A stretch of 64,000 bases of DNA from Luteimonas sp. MC1825 (GTDB lineage: Bacteria > Pseudomonadota > Gammaproteobacteria > Xanthomonadales > Xanthomonadaceae): assembly GCF_014764385.1 (NCBI RefSeq), contig NZ_CP061714.1, positions 1,116,001 through 1,180,000 on the forward strand. The letters run 5' to 3'. The first letter of the stretch is position 1. Each line of letters begins with the position of its first letter. Positions 35,448-44,087 of this stretch are shown in pieces. The translations under genes were made by a program, and so were the position numbers. The notes under the pieces were generated by a model, which was not told the DNA's origin, did no database searches, and was given only the letters and a program-made list of their open reading frames with translations.

Positions 35448-36266
35448 ATGAAGAACAACACGCTAGCCATTGCCCTCGCTTCACTGCTCGTCGGTGGCGT
35501 TGCCGTCGCCGCCTTCCAGGGTGGTCGCACCGACCAGCCGCGCGCGGACATCGCCGCCGCCGGCACCTCGCTCGACGTCACGGCCGACGCTTCCGAACTT
35601 CGCCTCGAGGATGGCGCGATCCCGAGCGCGGGTCGCCTTGAATATGCCGACGTCGTCGCCGTCAAGCCGGTGACCGAGCGCGAGGCGCTGTACGCGACCG
35701 TGATCGGTTCCGAGGCGATCCGCGAAACCACCACCAGCTCCAGCCCGCGCCAGGTCTGCGAGGACGTGGTCGTGCAGGAGCGCCTGCCCGAGCGCGACGG
35801 CAACATCGGCGGCACCGTTGCCGGTGCGGTCATCGGTGGCCTGGTCGGCAACCAGGTCGGCAGCGGCAACGGCCGCAAGCTGGCCACCGTGGCCGGTGCC
35901 GTCGGCGGCGGCTATGCCGGCCGCGCTGTGGACCGTCGCCATGTCGGTGGCCAGGTCGTCGAGCGCGTCGACCGCCAGTGCCGCACCGTGCAGGACAGCG
36001 CGCAGTCGTCGCGCGTGGTCGCCTACAACGTGACCTACCGCAACCCGGATGGCACCACCGGCACCATGCGCACCGACAGCAAGCCGGGCAACCGCATCCC
36101 GCTGGGCAACCAGGACGTGACCGTCGGCTACGACGTCACCTACCGCTACGACGGTGACGAGCGCAGCATCCGCATGGACGAGCGCCCCGGTGACCGCCTG
36201 CCGGTGATCGACGGCCAGGTGGTCACCCAGGTCGCCAGCGTCGACGGCGACACCGAGCGCGGCTGA
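35448..36266 (+). CDS. Glycine-zipper 2TM envelope protein
   Basis: A 272-residue protein with an N-terminal hydrophobic signal/anchor (residues 6-22, no lipobox Cys), a central glycine zipper ([34 protein letters not shown]) like Rick_17kDa proteins, and a repeated C-terminal YxVTYR motif (AYNVTYRNPDG and GYDVTYRYDGD). It probably sits in the outer membrane or periplasm. A strong ACGAGGAGG ribosome binding site identifies the ATG at 35448; an upstream in-frame ATG at 35283 lacks support. A strong hairpin follows. Confidence 0.85.
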   Translation: MKNNTLAIALASLLVGGVAVAAFQGGRTDQPRADIAAAGTSLDVTADASELRLEDGAIPSAGRLEYADVVAVKPVTEREALYATVIGSEAIRETTTSSSPRQVCEDVVVQERLPERDGNIGGTVAGAVIGGLVGNQVGSGNGRKLATVAGAVGGGYAGRAVDRRHVGGQVVERVDRQCRTVQDSAQSSRVVAYNVTYRNPDGTTGTMRTDSKPGNRIPLGNQDVTVGYDVTYRYDGDERSIRMDERPGDRLPVIDGQVVTQVASVDGDTERG

Positions 36267-36290
36267 TCGCAGCGCCGCCAGGTGAACGCT

Positions 36291-36320
36291 GACGCGGGCC
36301 CGGATTTCCGGGCCCGCGTC
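36291..36320 (+). terminator. Terminator-like hairpin after glycine-zipper gene
   Basis: A perfect 13-bp stem (gacgcgggcccgg and its complement) with loop attt, followed by gttt. It lies 25 nt after the stop at 36266. Confidence 0.75.
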
Positions 36321-36385
36321 GTTTCCGGGATCTGCCGGCCGGTAACGCCCCCCGCCATGGCCTGCCCGGCACCGCCGGCCATCGC

Positions 36386-36391
36386 TACAAT
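36386..36391 (+). promoter_or_regulatory. Candidate -10 hexamer for acyl-CoA dehydrogenase gene
   Basis: TACAAT, 30 nt upstream of the ATG at 36422. No obvious -35 partner. Confidence 0.35.
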
Positions 36392-36421
36392 GCCGGGTTT
36401 CCGCCGACCGGTTGCGCTTCC

Positions 36422-37591
36422 ATGGCCCTGAATCCCTACGACCTCTACGACGTCCGCTCCCTGCTCAGCGATGAGGAGCGCGCCGTGCAGGACACGGTGG
36501 CGCGGTTCACCGACGAACGCGTGCTGCCGATCATCGGCGAGTGCTTCGACCAGGGCCGCTTTCCGAAGGAGCTGATCCCGGAGATCGCCGGGCTCGGCCT
36601 GCTGGGTGCAACGCTGCCCGCCGAGTACGGCGGCTCGGAGCTCAACTACGTCAGCTACGGCCTGATCTGCCAGGAGCTGGAGCGCGGCGACAGCGGCATC
36701 CGCAGCTTCGCCAGCGTGCAGTCGTCGCTGTGCATGCATCCGATCTTCGCGTACGGCACCGAGGAGCAGAAGAAGCGCTGGCTGCCCGACATGGCCGCCG
36801 GCAAGGTGATCGGCTGCTTCGGCCTGACCGAGGCGCACGGCGGCTCCGATCCGGCCAACATGAAGACGCATGCCAGGCAGGACGGCGGCGACTGGATCAT
36901 CAACGGCGCCAAGATGTGGATCACCAACGGCAACCTGGCCGACATCGCCATCGTCTGGGCGCAGACCGACGACGGCATCCAGGGTTTCATCGTCGAAAAG
37001 GACTTCGCCGGCTTCAGCGCGCAGGAGATCAAGCACAAGATGAGCCTGCGCGCGTCGGTGACCAGCGGCCTGTTCTTCGACAACGTGCGCGTGCCCGAGG
37101 CCAACCGCCTGCCGAACGTCAAGGGCCTCAAGGGGCCGCTCGGCTGCCTGACCCAGGCGCGCTACGGCATCACCTGGGGGCCGATCGGCGCGGCGATCGC
37201 CTGCCTGGACGAGGCGCTGGAGTACAGCAAGGAGCGCATCCTGTTCGGCCGGCCGGTGGCCGCCACGCAGAGTGCGCAGATCAAGATGGCCGACTGGGCG
37301 CGGCGCATCACCGGCGCGCAACTGCTCAGCCTGCAACTCGGCCGCCTCAAGGATGCCGGCAAGATGCAGCCCACCCAGGTGAGCCTGGCGAAGTGGAACA
37401 ACTGCCGCATGGCCATCGACATCGCCCGCGAGGCCCGCGACCTGCTCGGCGGCGCCGGCATCACCACCGAACACTGCCCGATCCGCCACGCGCTGAACCT
37501 GGAATCGGTGATCACCTACGAGGGCACCGAGACCGTGCACCAGCTGGTGGTGGGCCGCGAGCTGACCGGCATCAACGCGTTCGCCGGCTGA
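36422..37591 (+). CDS. gcdH: Glutaryl-CoA dehydrogenase-like acyl-CoA dehydrogenase
   Basis: A 389-residue FAD acyl-CoA dehydrogenase. Features favouring glutaryl-CoA dehydrogenase are SVQSSLCMHPIFAYGTEEQK, GCFGLTEAHGGSDPANM, GCLTQARYGITWGPIGA and the catalytic-Glu segment TYEGTETVHQLVVGRELTG. GCDH oxidises and decarboxylates glutaryl-CoA to crotonyl-CoA in lysine/tryptophan degradation. Partner lysine-degradation genes are not adjacent, so substrate is inferred from family resemblance only. A general acyl-CoA dehydrogenase is the alternative. Confidence 0.85.
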   Translation: MALNPYDLYDVRSLLSDEERAVQDTVARFTDERVLPIIGECFDQGRFPKELIPEIAGLGLLGATLPAEYGGSELNYVSYGLICQELERGDSGIRSFASVQSSLCMHPIFAYGTEEQKKRWLPDMAAGKVIGCFGLTEAHGGSDPANMKTHARQDGGDWIINGAKMWITNGNLADIAIVWAQTDDGIQGFIVEKDFAGFSAQEIKHKMSLRASVTSGLFFDNVRVPEANRLPNVKGLKGPLGCLTQARYGITWGPIGAAIACLDEALEYSKERILFGRPVAATQSAQIKMADWARRITGAQLLSLQLGRLKDAGKMQPTQVSLAKWNNCRMAIDIAREARDLLGGAGITTEHCPIRHALNLESVITYEGTETVHQLVVGRELTGINAFAG

Positions 37592-37599
37592 CTGCCACC

Positions 37600-37620
37600 G
37601 GGCGCCGCGCCGCGGCGCCC
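37600..37620 (+). terminator. Palindrome after the acyl-CoA dehydrogenase gene
   Basis: A 10-bp perfect GC palindrome with a single central base (gggcgccgcg-c-cgcggcgccc), 9 nt after the stop. No T-run, so it may act as a pause or 3'-end stabiliser. Confidence 0.4.
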
Positions 37621-37649
37621 ACTGCTCCACGCGATACAGGTGCGCTTCC

Positions 37650-38204
37650 ATGGCCTTGACCGAGCCCTGCCTTGAAACCGATCGCCTGCTGCTGCGCCCG
37701 CCGCAGCTCGGCGACTTCGACCGCTACGCCGAACTGCTGGGCCACGAGCAGGCCGCGCGCCACATCGGCGGCCAGCAGCCGCGCGCGGCGGCGTGGCGCA
37801 AGTTCCTGCAGATGCCCGGTGCCTGGGCGGTGCAGGGCTTCGCCATGTTTTCAGTGGTCGAGAAAGCAAGTGGCACCTGGCTCGGCCAGGTCGGCCCGTG
37901 GAAGCCGGAAGGCTGGCCGGGCAACGAGATCGGCTACTCCTTCCACCCCGATGCCTGGGGCAGGGGCTACGCCACCGAAGCCGCCACCGCCACGATCGAC
38001 TGGGCGCTGGACAACCTCGGCTGGGACGGATTCATCCACTGCATCGCGCCGCAGAACCTCGCCTCGCAGCAGCTCGCCCGACGACTCGGCTCCACCCTTC
38101 GCGGACCCGGGCGCCTGCCCGCGCCGTATGAAGACGCGCCTGTCGACATCTGGGGCCAGAGCCGCGCGCAATGGCGCGCACGTGCCGCCACGCGCCCCGC
38201 CTGA
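37650..38204 (+). CDS. GNAT acetyltransferase, RimJ/RimL-like
   Basis: A 184-residue N-acetyltransferase. The N-terminus ETDRLLLRPPQLGDFDRYAEL is typical of the RimJ/RimL (Acetyltransf_3) subgroup, and the acetyl-CoA loop AWGRGYATEAATATIDWALD is intact. The substrate (protein N-terminus or small molecule) is unknown. It lies 58 nt after the acyl-CoA dehydrogenase and 60 nt before the E1 gene on the same strand. Confidence 0.88.
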   Translation: MALTEPCLETDRLLLRPPQLGDFDRYAELLGHEQAARHIGGQQPRAAAWRKFLQMPGAWAVQGFAMFSVVEKASGTWLGQVGPWKPEGWPGNEIGYSFHPDAWGRGYATEAATATIDWALDNLGWDGFIHCIAPQNLASQQLARRLGSTLRGPGRLPAPYEDAPVDIWGQSRAQWRARAATRPA

Positions 38205-38264
38205 CCCCCAATGCCCGAGTCGCCGCGCTGCCGGCGACGCCCTGACCACGGAAATCGCCACGCC

Positions 38265-40547
38265 ATGTCGCAGCCTGTCCAACAGCCCATTCCCGCGCGC
38301 ATGCGCGGCCTCAACCGCGCCGAGATCTGCGACGTCAATTTCAGCGAGTTCGTGCGCGGCTGGAACGGCCACGTCGATGCCCGGCCGTCGGCCGACGAGG
38401 CGATCCTCGATGGCAGCGCGCTCGACGCGCGCGGCTTCCGCGAGCTGTTCGAGTCGCAGCTGATCAGCCGCCACCTCGACCTGATGGCGCGCGTGCTGCG
38501 CGTGCAGGACAAGGTCTTCTACACCATCGGCTCCAGCGGCCACGAGGGCAATGCGATGGTCGCGCGGCTGACGCGGCATACCGATCCGGCGTTCCTGCAC
38601 TACCGCTCCGGCGGCTTCATGGCCGAACGCTTCCGCAAGCTGCCGGGCATGGACCCGGTGATGGATTCGGCATTGTCGTTCGCCGCCAGCAAGGACGATC
38701 CGGCCAGCGGCGGCCGCCACAAGGTGTGGGGCAGCAAGCCGCTGTGGGTGCTGCCGCAGACGTCCACCATCGCATCCCACCTGCCCAAGGCGTTCGGCAC
38801 GGCGGTGGCGATCGAACAGGGCCGGCGCATCGGCCATGCGCTGCCGATCCCGGACGACAGCATCGCGATCTGCTCGTTCGGCGATGCGTCCAGCAACCAC
38901 GCCACCGCGCAGACCGCGTTCAACGCCGCGGCGTGGACGGCGTACCAGAAGCTGCCGGCGCCGGTGCTGTTCGTCTGCGAGGACAACGGCATCGGCATCT
39001 CGGTGAAGACGCCCGACGGCTGGGTGGCGCGCAACTTCGCGCAGCGCCCGGACCTGGATTACTTCGCCGCGGACGGCCTCGACCTCGCCGCCGGTTACGG
39101 CGACGTGCAGCGCGCGGTCGAACACTGCCGGCGCACGCGTCGCCCGACCTTCCTGCACCTGCGCACCACGCGGATCATGGGCCACGCCGGCACCGACTTC
39201 GAGATCGAATGGCGGCCGCTGGAGGAGCTGTGCGCGGTGGAGGCGACCGATCCGCTGCTGCGCTCGGCGGCGATCGCGCTGGAGTCGGGGCTGATGTCGA
39301 AGGACGAGGTGCTGGCGCTGTACGAGGCGACGCGCGTCCGCTGCTTCGCCGCCGCCGAGGATGCCGACCGTCGTCCGCGCCTGGATTCGCTGGCAGACGT
39401 GATGGCGCCACTCGCGCCGTACACGCCGGCGGCGGTGCAGGCCGAGGCCACCCGCGTCGGCTTCGACGCGCGCCGGCTCGAGGTGTTCGGCGGCGAGGCG
39501 AAGCTGCCGGAGAACCAGCCGCCCAGGCACCTCGCCATCCAGATCAACCAGGCGCTGCACGACCTGTTCTGCAAGTACCCCGAGACCCTGCTGTTCGGCG
39601 AGGACGTGGCGCAGAAGGGCGGCGTGTACACCGTCACCAAGGGCCTGCAGAAGGCGTTTGGTCCGCGCCGCGTGTTCAACACCCTGCTCGACGAGACCGT
39701 GATCCTCGGCCTGGCGCAGGGTTACGCCAACATGGGCCTGCTGCCGCTGCCGGAGATCCAGTACCTGGCGTACTTCCACAACGCCTGCGACCAGATCCGC
39801 GGCGAGGCCGCCAGCCTGCAGTTCTTCTCCAACGGCCAGTACCGCAACCCGATGGTGGTGCGCATCGCGTCGCTCGGTTACCAGCGCGGGTTCGGCGGGC
39901 ATTTCCACAACGACAACTCGATCACCGCGCTGCGCGACATCCCGGGCCTGGTGGTCGGCTGCCCCAGCCGTGGCGACGACGCCGCGACCATGCTGCGCAC
40001 GCTGGCCGCGCTGGCCAAGGTCGACGGCCGCGTGTGTGCGCTGCTCGAGCCGATCGCGCTGTACATGGCCAAGGACCTGCACGCGCCCGGCGACGGCGGC
40101 TGGCTGACCAGCTACCCGCCGCCCGGCGAGGCGATGACGCTCGGCGAAGGCCGCGTGTATGGCGAAGGCCACGACGACCTGGTGATCTTCACCTTCGGCA
40201 ACGGCGTGCCGATGAGCCTGCGCGCCGCGCGCGCCATCGAGCAGACGCACGGCTGGAAGGTGCGCGTGGTCGACCTGCGCTGGCTGGTGCCGCTCAACGA
40301 TGCCTTCATCCAGCAACAGGCAGCGAGCGCAAAACGCATCCTCGTGGTCGACGAAGGCCGGCGCAGCGCCGGCGTGGGCGAGGGCATCATCACCGCGGTG
40401 GTCGAGGGCGGACTCGGCGCGCTGCCGCTGCTGCGCGTGGTCGGCGCCGACACGTTCACGCCGCTCGCCGGCGCGGCATTCCTGGTGATTCCCTCGGATG
40501 CCGAGATCGTGGCTGCCGCCGACCGCCTGGCCGTGCCCGCGCCGTAG
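38265..40547 (+). CDS. Fused alpha/beta E1 of a 2-oxoacid dehydrogenase complex
   Basis: A 760-residue thiamine diphosphate enzyme in which the E1 alpha-type domain (about residues 1-400) and E1 beta-type domain (about residues 420-760) are fused. The TPP motif is GDASSN...CEDNGIGIS (GDA instead of GDG). The beta part has LLFGEDVAQKGGVYTVTKGL, GLAQGYANMGLLPLPEIQ and HFHNDNS. It resembles branched-chain 2-oxoacid or pyruvate dehydrogenase E1. No E2 or E3 gene is in the window. The ATG at 38265 follows a short spacer after the GNAT gene. Substrate is undecided. Confidence 0.85.
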   Translation: MSQPVQQPIPARMRGLNRAEICDVNFSEFVRGWNGHVDARPSADEAILDGSALDARGFRELFESQLISRHLDLMARVLRVQDKVFYTIGSSGHEGNAMVARLTRHTDPAFLHYRSGGFMAERFRKLPGMDPVMDSALSFAASKDDPASGGRHKVWGSKPLWVLPQTSTIASHLPKAFGTAVAIEQGRRIGHALPIPDDSIAICSFGDASSNHATAQTAFNAAAWTAYQKLPAPVLFVCEDNGIGISVKTPDGWVARNFAQRPDLDYFAADGLDLAAGYGDVQRAVEHCRRTRRPTFLHLRTTRIMGHAGTDFEIEWRPLEELCAVEATDPLLRSAAIALESGLMSKDEVLALYEATRVRCFAAAEDADRRPRLDSLADVMAPLAPYTPAAVQAEATRVGFDARRLEVFGGEAKLPENQPPRHLAIQINQALHDLFCKYPETLLFGEDVAQKGGVYTVTKGLQKAFGPRRVFNTLLDETVILGLAQGYANMGLLPLPEIQYLAYFHNACDQIRGEAASLQFFSNGQYRNPMVVRIASLGYQRGFGGHFHNDNSITALRDIPGLVVGCPSRGDDAATMLRTLAALAKVDGRVCALLEPIALYMAKDLHAPGDGGWLTSYPPPGEAMTLGEGRVYGEGHDDLVIFTFGNGVPMSLRAARAIEQTHGWKVRVVDLRWLVPLNDAFIQQQAASAKRILVVDEGRRSAGVGEGIITAVVEGGLGALPLLRVVGADTFTPLAGAAFLVIPSDAEIVAAADRLAVPAP

Positions 40548-40576
40548 CGCGTCGAGGCGCCTCGCACCGTCGCGCG

Positions 40577-42226
40577 CTACGCCTGCGTGCGCAACAGCAT
40601 CGCGAGTGCCTCGGCGTCCATCGGCCGCGCGATGCCGAAGCCCTGGCCGATGTCGCAGCCGGCAGCCACAAGCCAGTCGCGGGTGGCGTCGTCTTCGATC
40701 CCTTCGGCGGCCACGGTGGCGCCCAGTTCGTGCGCCAGGCCGATCATCGCCATGACGATCGCCTGGTCCGAGCGCGAGTCGAGCACCGAGGTCACGAACG
40801 AGCGGTCGATCTTGAGTTCGTCGGGAGCCAGGCGGCGCAGGTTGACCAGCGAGGAGTGTCCGGCGCCGAAGTCGTCCACGGAGATGCCGATGCCCTGCGC
40901 GCGCAGCCGCGGCAGTGCCATGGCGACCAGATCAGGCTCACGCATCACGTCGGTCTCGGTGACCTCCAGCATCAGCCCGGGGCCGTGCCGGCGGTGGATG
41001 GCGATGAGCGCGTCGACCAGTCCCGCGTCGGCCAGGTCGTTGGCCGAGATGTTCACCGAGACGTGCAGCGGCGGCTCCGCCACCGGCCACTGCCGGCGCT
41101 GCTGCAGGCCGCAGCGCACCAGGTGCAGGCTCATGGCGCCGATCACGCGCGCCTGTTCGGCAAGCGGCACGAACTCGTCCGGTGCCAGCGGGCCGCGCTG
41201 CGGGTGGTGCCAGCGGACCAGCAGTTCGGCGCCCAGCCAGCGCCCGCTGCGCAGGTCCAGCTTGGGCTGGAACGCGTAACCGAGGCGGTCATGGTCGATG
41301 GCGTACTGCAGGTCGGCCAGCAACGCCAGGTTCTGGGTGGCGCAAGGCGCCACGGGCGCGCCCGCGCGCTGGCGCCTGCGCCATGCGAGGGTGCCGCCGC
41401 CGAGCATGATCAGCGCCCCCAGCGCGCCGCTGATCGCCGGCCACGGCAGTCCCCTCGGGGCGCTCAGGTTGCCGATCCATTCCACGTACAGGTCGTTCTG
41501 CGTTCCGCTGGCGCGCAGGCGTTCAAGCGAGGCGTCGATCCGCGCCACAAGGTCTGCGCGGCCGTGGCGGGCGGCGAAGACATAGCGGCGCTCCAGCAGC
41601 GGCGGGCTCAGTGCGACCATGTCGCGCAGGCCGTGCTGGTGGATGGCGTAGTAGCCGATGCCGGTGGGCGCGAGCGCATAGTCGGCCTCGCCACGGGCCA
41701 CCGCGACCAGGGTGTCGGCCTCATTGTCGCGCTCCACCAGCACCACGCCGGGGCCGGCCTGCGCGCGCAGGGCTTCCCAGGCAAGGCCGGCATGCTGCAC
41801 GGCCACGCGCACATGGGCCAGCTCGTCGAGCGAATCCAGCACCGCCCGCGACTTCGGGCCGAACAGCGCGTGGTGGCGGATCAGGATCGGCTGGGTGAAG
41901 AGGTAGCGCTGCTCGCGCTCGGCCGACCAGAACATCGGCACGATGTCGAGTTCGCCGCGGGCCAGGCGCTCCAGCGCGTCGTCCCATGCGCCCAGCTCGA
42001 AGCGCGGCTCCATGCCCAGGTCGCGCGCCACTTCACGCGCCAGCGCCACGTCGAAGCCGTCAGCCTGGCCGTTCGCGTCGATGAAATGGTAGGGCGGGTA
42101 ATCGGCATCACCGCCGATGCGCAGCGTCTCCGCCGCCGTGGCGACCGCGATGGCCTGGGCGAACAGTGCGATGGTCGCAAGCAGCCAGCCGGACCGCCTC
42201 GCCACGGCCCTGCCACGGCCGGTCAT
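40577..42226 (-). CDS. Periplasmic-sensor EAL-domain phosphodiesterase
   Basis: A 549-residue protein: signal/anchor, then a SBP_bac_3-like periplasmic solute-binding domain (GGDADYPPYHFIDANGQADG; about residues 35-255), one TM helix (about residues 266-283), and a cytoplasmic EAL domain (about residues 300-545). Catalytic signatures are ELLVRW (EAL variant), NISANDL, EVTETDVM, DDFGAGHSS, KIDRSFV and AEGIED, so c-di-GMP hydrolysis is plausible. No GGDEF partner is fused. The ATG at 42226 has a strong GGGGAGGGCG ribosome binding site, unlike the in-frame ATG at 42247. It probably couples an amino-acid-like ligand to c-di-GMP turnover. Confidence 0.9.
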   Translation of the reverse strand: MTGRGRAVARRSGWLLATIALFAQAIAVATAAETLRIGGDADYPPYHFIDANGQADGFDVALAREVARDLGMEPRFELGAWDDALERLARGELDIVPMFWSAEREQRYLFTQPILIRHHALFGPKSRAVLDSLDELAHVRVAVQHAGLAWEALRAQAGPGVVLVERDNEADTLVAVARGEADYALAPTGIGYYAIHQHGLRDMVALSPPLLERRYVFAARHGRADLVARIDASLERLRASGTQNDLYVEWIGNLSAPRGLPWPAISGALGALIMLGGGTLAWRRRQRAGAPVAPCATQNLALLADLQYAIDHDRLGYAFQPKLDLRSGRWLGAELLVRWHHPQRGPLAPDEFVPLAEQARVIGAMSLHLVRCGLQQRRQWPVAEPPLHVSVNISANDLADAGLVDALIAIHRRHGPGLMLEVTETDVMREPDLVAMALPRLRAQGIGISVDDFGAGHSSLVNLRRLAPDELKIDRSFVTSVLDSRSDQAIVMAMIGLAHELGATVAAEGIEDDATRDWLVAAGCDIGQGFGIARPMDAEALAMLLRTQA

Positions 42227-42326
42227 CGCCCTCCCCAAGGCTTCCATCGCGCGGCATCCGTTTGACCGTGGGCCATGTGTAGCACAGCCGGGTGGGTGCT
42301 CGACGCAACCCGGCTGCCGGGGACTG

Positions 42327-42812
42327 TTACGGCGCGACGACCTTGACGTCCACGCGCCGGTTGGGCGCCAGGCAGGTGATCAGCGCCTGGCCTTTTTCGC
42401 CGTCGCACGCCGCCACCGGTTCCACGCTGCCGCGGCCGACGGCGGTGATGCGGTTGGCGGGCACGCCGGCCGCCGCCAGGTAATCGCGCACGGCCGCCGC
42501 GCGCTTGCGCGACAGCTCCACGTTGCCCGCCGCGCTGCCGATGCGGTCGCTGTGGCCGACGACGTGCACCACGTCGACCGCCGGCAGGGCCCGCACGCGC
42601 GCGGCCAACTGGTCGAGTTCGGCGCGTCCGGCCGGGCTGATGTTGTCGATGCCGGACTTGCCGAATTCGAACAGCGCGTCCCCCGACAGCGTCTGGTTGA
42701 AGCTCGCCGGTGGCGCCTCGGCGGCAGGCGCCGGCGGAGGCGTGCTGGTGGCACAGGCGGCCAGCAGGCAGGCGGCGAGCGAGGTCGCCACGAGTGCGAT
42801 CGAACGGGTCAT
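42327..42812 (-). CDS. OmpA-family peptidoglycan-associated lipoprotein
   Basis: A 161-residue lipoprotein with lipobox LLAAC (Cys at residue 20), a Pro/Ala linker, and an OmpA C-terminal domain binding diaminopimelate peptidoglycan. VVHVVGHSDRIGSAAGNVELSRKRA is the family core (quoted in part: GHSDRIGS, ELSRKRA), with Cys residues at VAACDG and ITCLAPNRRV. It resembles Pal/OmpA-like proteins but is not a confident Pal. It tethers the outer membrane to the cell wall. Divergent partners: none; it lies between the EAL gene and ygfZ on the same strand. Confidence 0.88.
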   Translation of the reverse strand: MTRSIALVATSLAACLLAACATSTPPPAPAAEAPPASFNQTLSGDALFEFGKSGIDNISPAGRAELDQLAARVRALPAVDVVHVVGHSDRIGSAAGNVELSRKRAAAVRDYLAAAGVPANRITAVGRGSVEPVAACDGEKGQALITCLAPNRRVDVKVVAP

Positions 42813-42935
42813 GCGTTTCCCCTTGCGTGATGGTCCCGGGCCGGCCGGACGGCCGCCCGCTGCGCGGATTCCCCCGCAGCGGAGCATAGCGTCAGGATGT
42901 CACCGCGCTGCGACGGGGCTCGCGGTTCGGGAGGG

Positions 42936-43829
42936 TCAGCGCGCCAATCCGTCGCGCAGTGGCAGCACGGCCAGCGTCCGGCCATCGGCTTCGAGCGTGG
43001 CAGAGTCATCGCGTTCCAGCGGCAGCACCGCAAGTGCGAGCGCCGCAGCAGGAAATCCGCTGCCGGCCGCATCCCCACTGCACGCCACCGTGCCCAGCGG
43101 CTTGCCGTCGCCCAGCACGTCACTGCCCGCCGCGGGTGCAACCGGTGCGCCGAACAGCACCAGCCCGCGCTTGGCCTTGCCGAGGAAATGCGTGCGCGCC
43201 ACGATCTCCTGGCCGGGGTAGCAGCCCTTCCTGACGCTGTAGGCCTTCAGCCGGTCCAGCGACAGCTGTTGCGGCGTCCACGCTTCGGTCTGCGATGGCG
43301 GCAGCCGCGGCCAGCCGTGGGCGAGGTCGAAGGCGTGCCAGCGCGCCTGCGCCGCCGGGTCGGGCCCGGCCGCGACGGCGGAGACACGCAGGCGGCGGGG
43401 CAGGGTGCCGTCGCCGAGGTCGAGTTCGACGCCGGACGCGGCGTCGCCCGCAAGGACCGCGCCGCGGGCGCCCTCCGGCGCCGCGAACGCACCCGCCACG
43501 TGCAGGTCCGGTCGCGCCTCCACCTTGACCTTGCTGCGGAACACCAGGCCGCGCAGGCGCGCGGCCAGCGCTTCGGTGTCGCCGTCGGGCACCAGCATCC
43601 AGACCTGTTCCGGGCCCAGGCGCAGCACCGCGAACAGCGCGATCACCCGCCCCTTGGGCGTCAGCCAGCCGCTCCATTGCCAGCCGTTGTCGGCAAGGGC
43701 CGCGACATCGCTCATGCACTGCGCTTGCGCGAAGGCGAGCGCGTCACGGCCTTCCAGGCTGATGACGGCGTGGTCGGGTAGTGCGAAGCAGCCGGCGTCC
43801 ACGACGCCCGGCTTGTCCAATATGGCCAT
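42936..43829 (-). CDS. ygfZ: Folate-binding Fe-S cluster assembly protein YgfZ
   Basis: A 297-residue YgfZ/GcvT-fold protein. The signature KGCYPGQEIVARTHFLGKAKRGL is present (core KGCYPGQEIVAR), and the N-terminus (VISLEGRDALAFAQAQ) is typical. YgfZ supports assembly or repair of 4Fe-4S enzymes and is related to mitochondrial Iba57. The ATG at 43829 lies in a CCATGG palindrome shared with a possible start of the divergent SDHAF4-type gene. The next in-frame ATG (43868) is not preferred. It sits immediately beside the succinate dehydrogenase locus. Confidence 0.92.
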   Translation of the reverse strand: MAILDKPGVVDAGCFALPDHAVISLEGRDALAFAQAQCMSDVAALADNGWQWSGWLTPKGRVIALFAVLRLGPEQVWMLVPDGDTEALAARLRGLVFRSKVKVEARPDLHVAGAFAAPEGARGAVLAGDAASGVELDLGDGTLPRRLRVSAVAAGPDPAAQARWHAFDLAHGWPRLPPSQTEAWTPQQLSLDRLKAYSVRKGCYPGQEIVARTHFLGKAKRGLVLFGAPVAPAAGSDVLGDGKPLGTVACSGDAAGSGFPAAALALAVLPLERDDSATLEADGRTLAVLPLRDGLAR

Positions 43830-43848
43830 GGGAACTAGACTTTCATTC

Positions 43849-44016
43849 GTGCCAGACCCCGAGATCATAGGCGAAACGCCGCCCCCGACCGTCCCCGCGC
43901 ATCCCGCGGACGCGGTGGCTACGCCGCCACCCGCGCCGGAATACGGGGGCCGCGACGGTCCCGACCCGACGCGCTACGGGGACTGGGAAAAGAACGGACG
44001 CTGCATCGACTTCTGA
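43849..44016 (+). CDS. Succinate dehydrogenase assembly factor, SDHAF4/DUF1674 type
   Basis: A 55-residue small protein whose C-terminus (PEYGGRDGPDPTRYGDWEKNGRCIDF, core PTRYGDWEKNGRCIDF) is the DUF1674 motif of mitochondrial SDHAF4, which binds flavinylated SdhA and helps assemble SdhA with SdhB. The N-terminus is Pro/Ala-rich. GTG at 43849 is chosen; ATG at 43828 (62 residues) is an alternative that would overlap the ygfZ start. sdhC begins 71 nt later, so it is the first gene of the sdh locus. Confidence 0.85.
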   Translation: MPDPEIIGETPPPTVPAHPADAVATPPPAPEYGGRDGPDPTRYGDWEKNGRCIDF

Positions 44017-44087
44017 TGCGTTCGCCGCCCCGGGCGGCCTGACAGACCCCACCAGTCAACGCGGCAGTCATCGCCGCCCAGCGAGAG

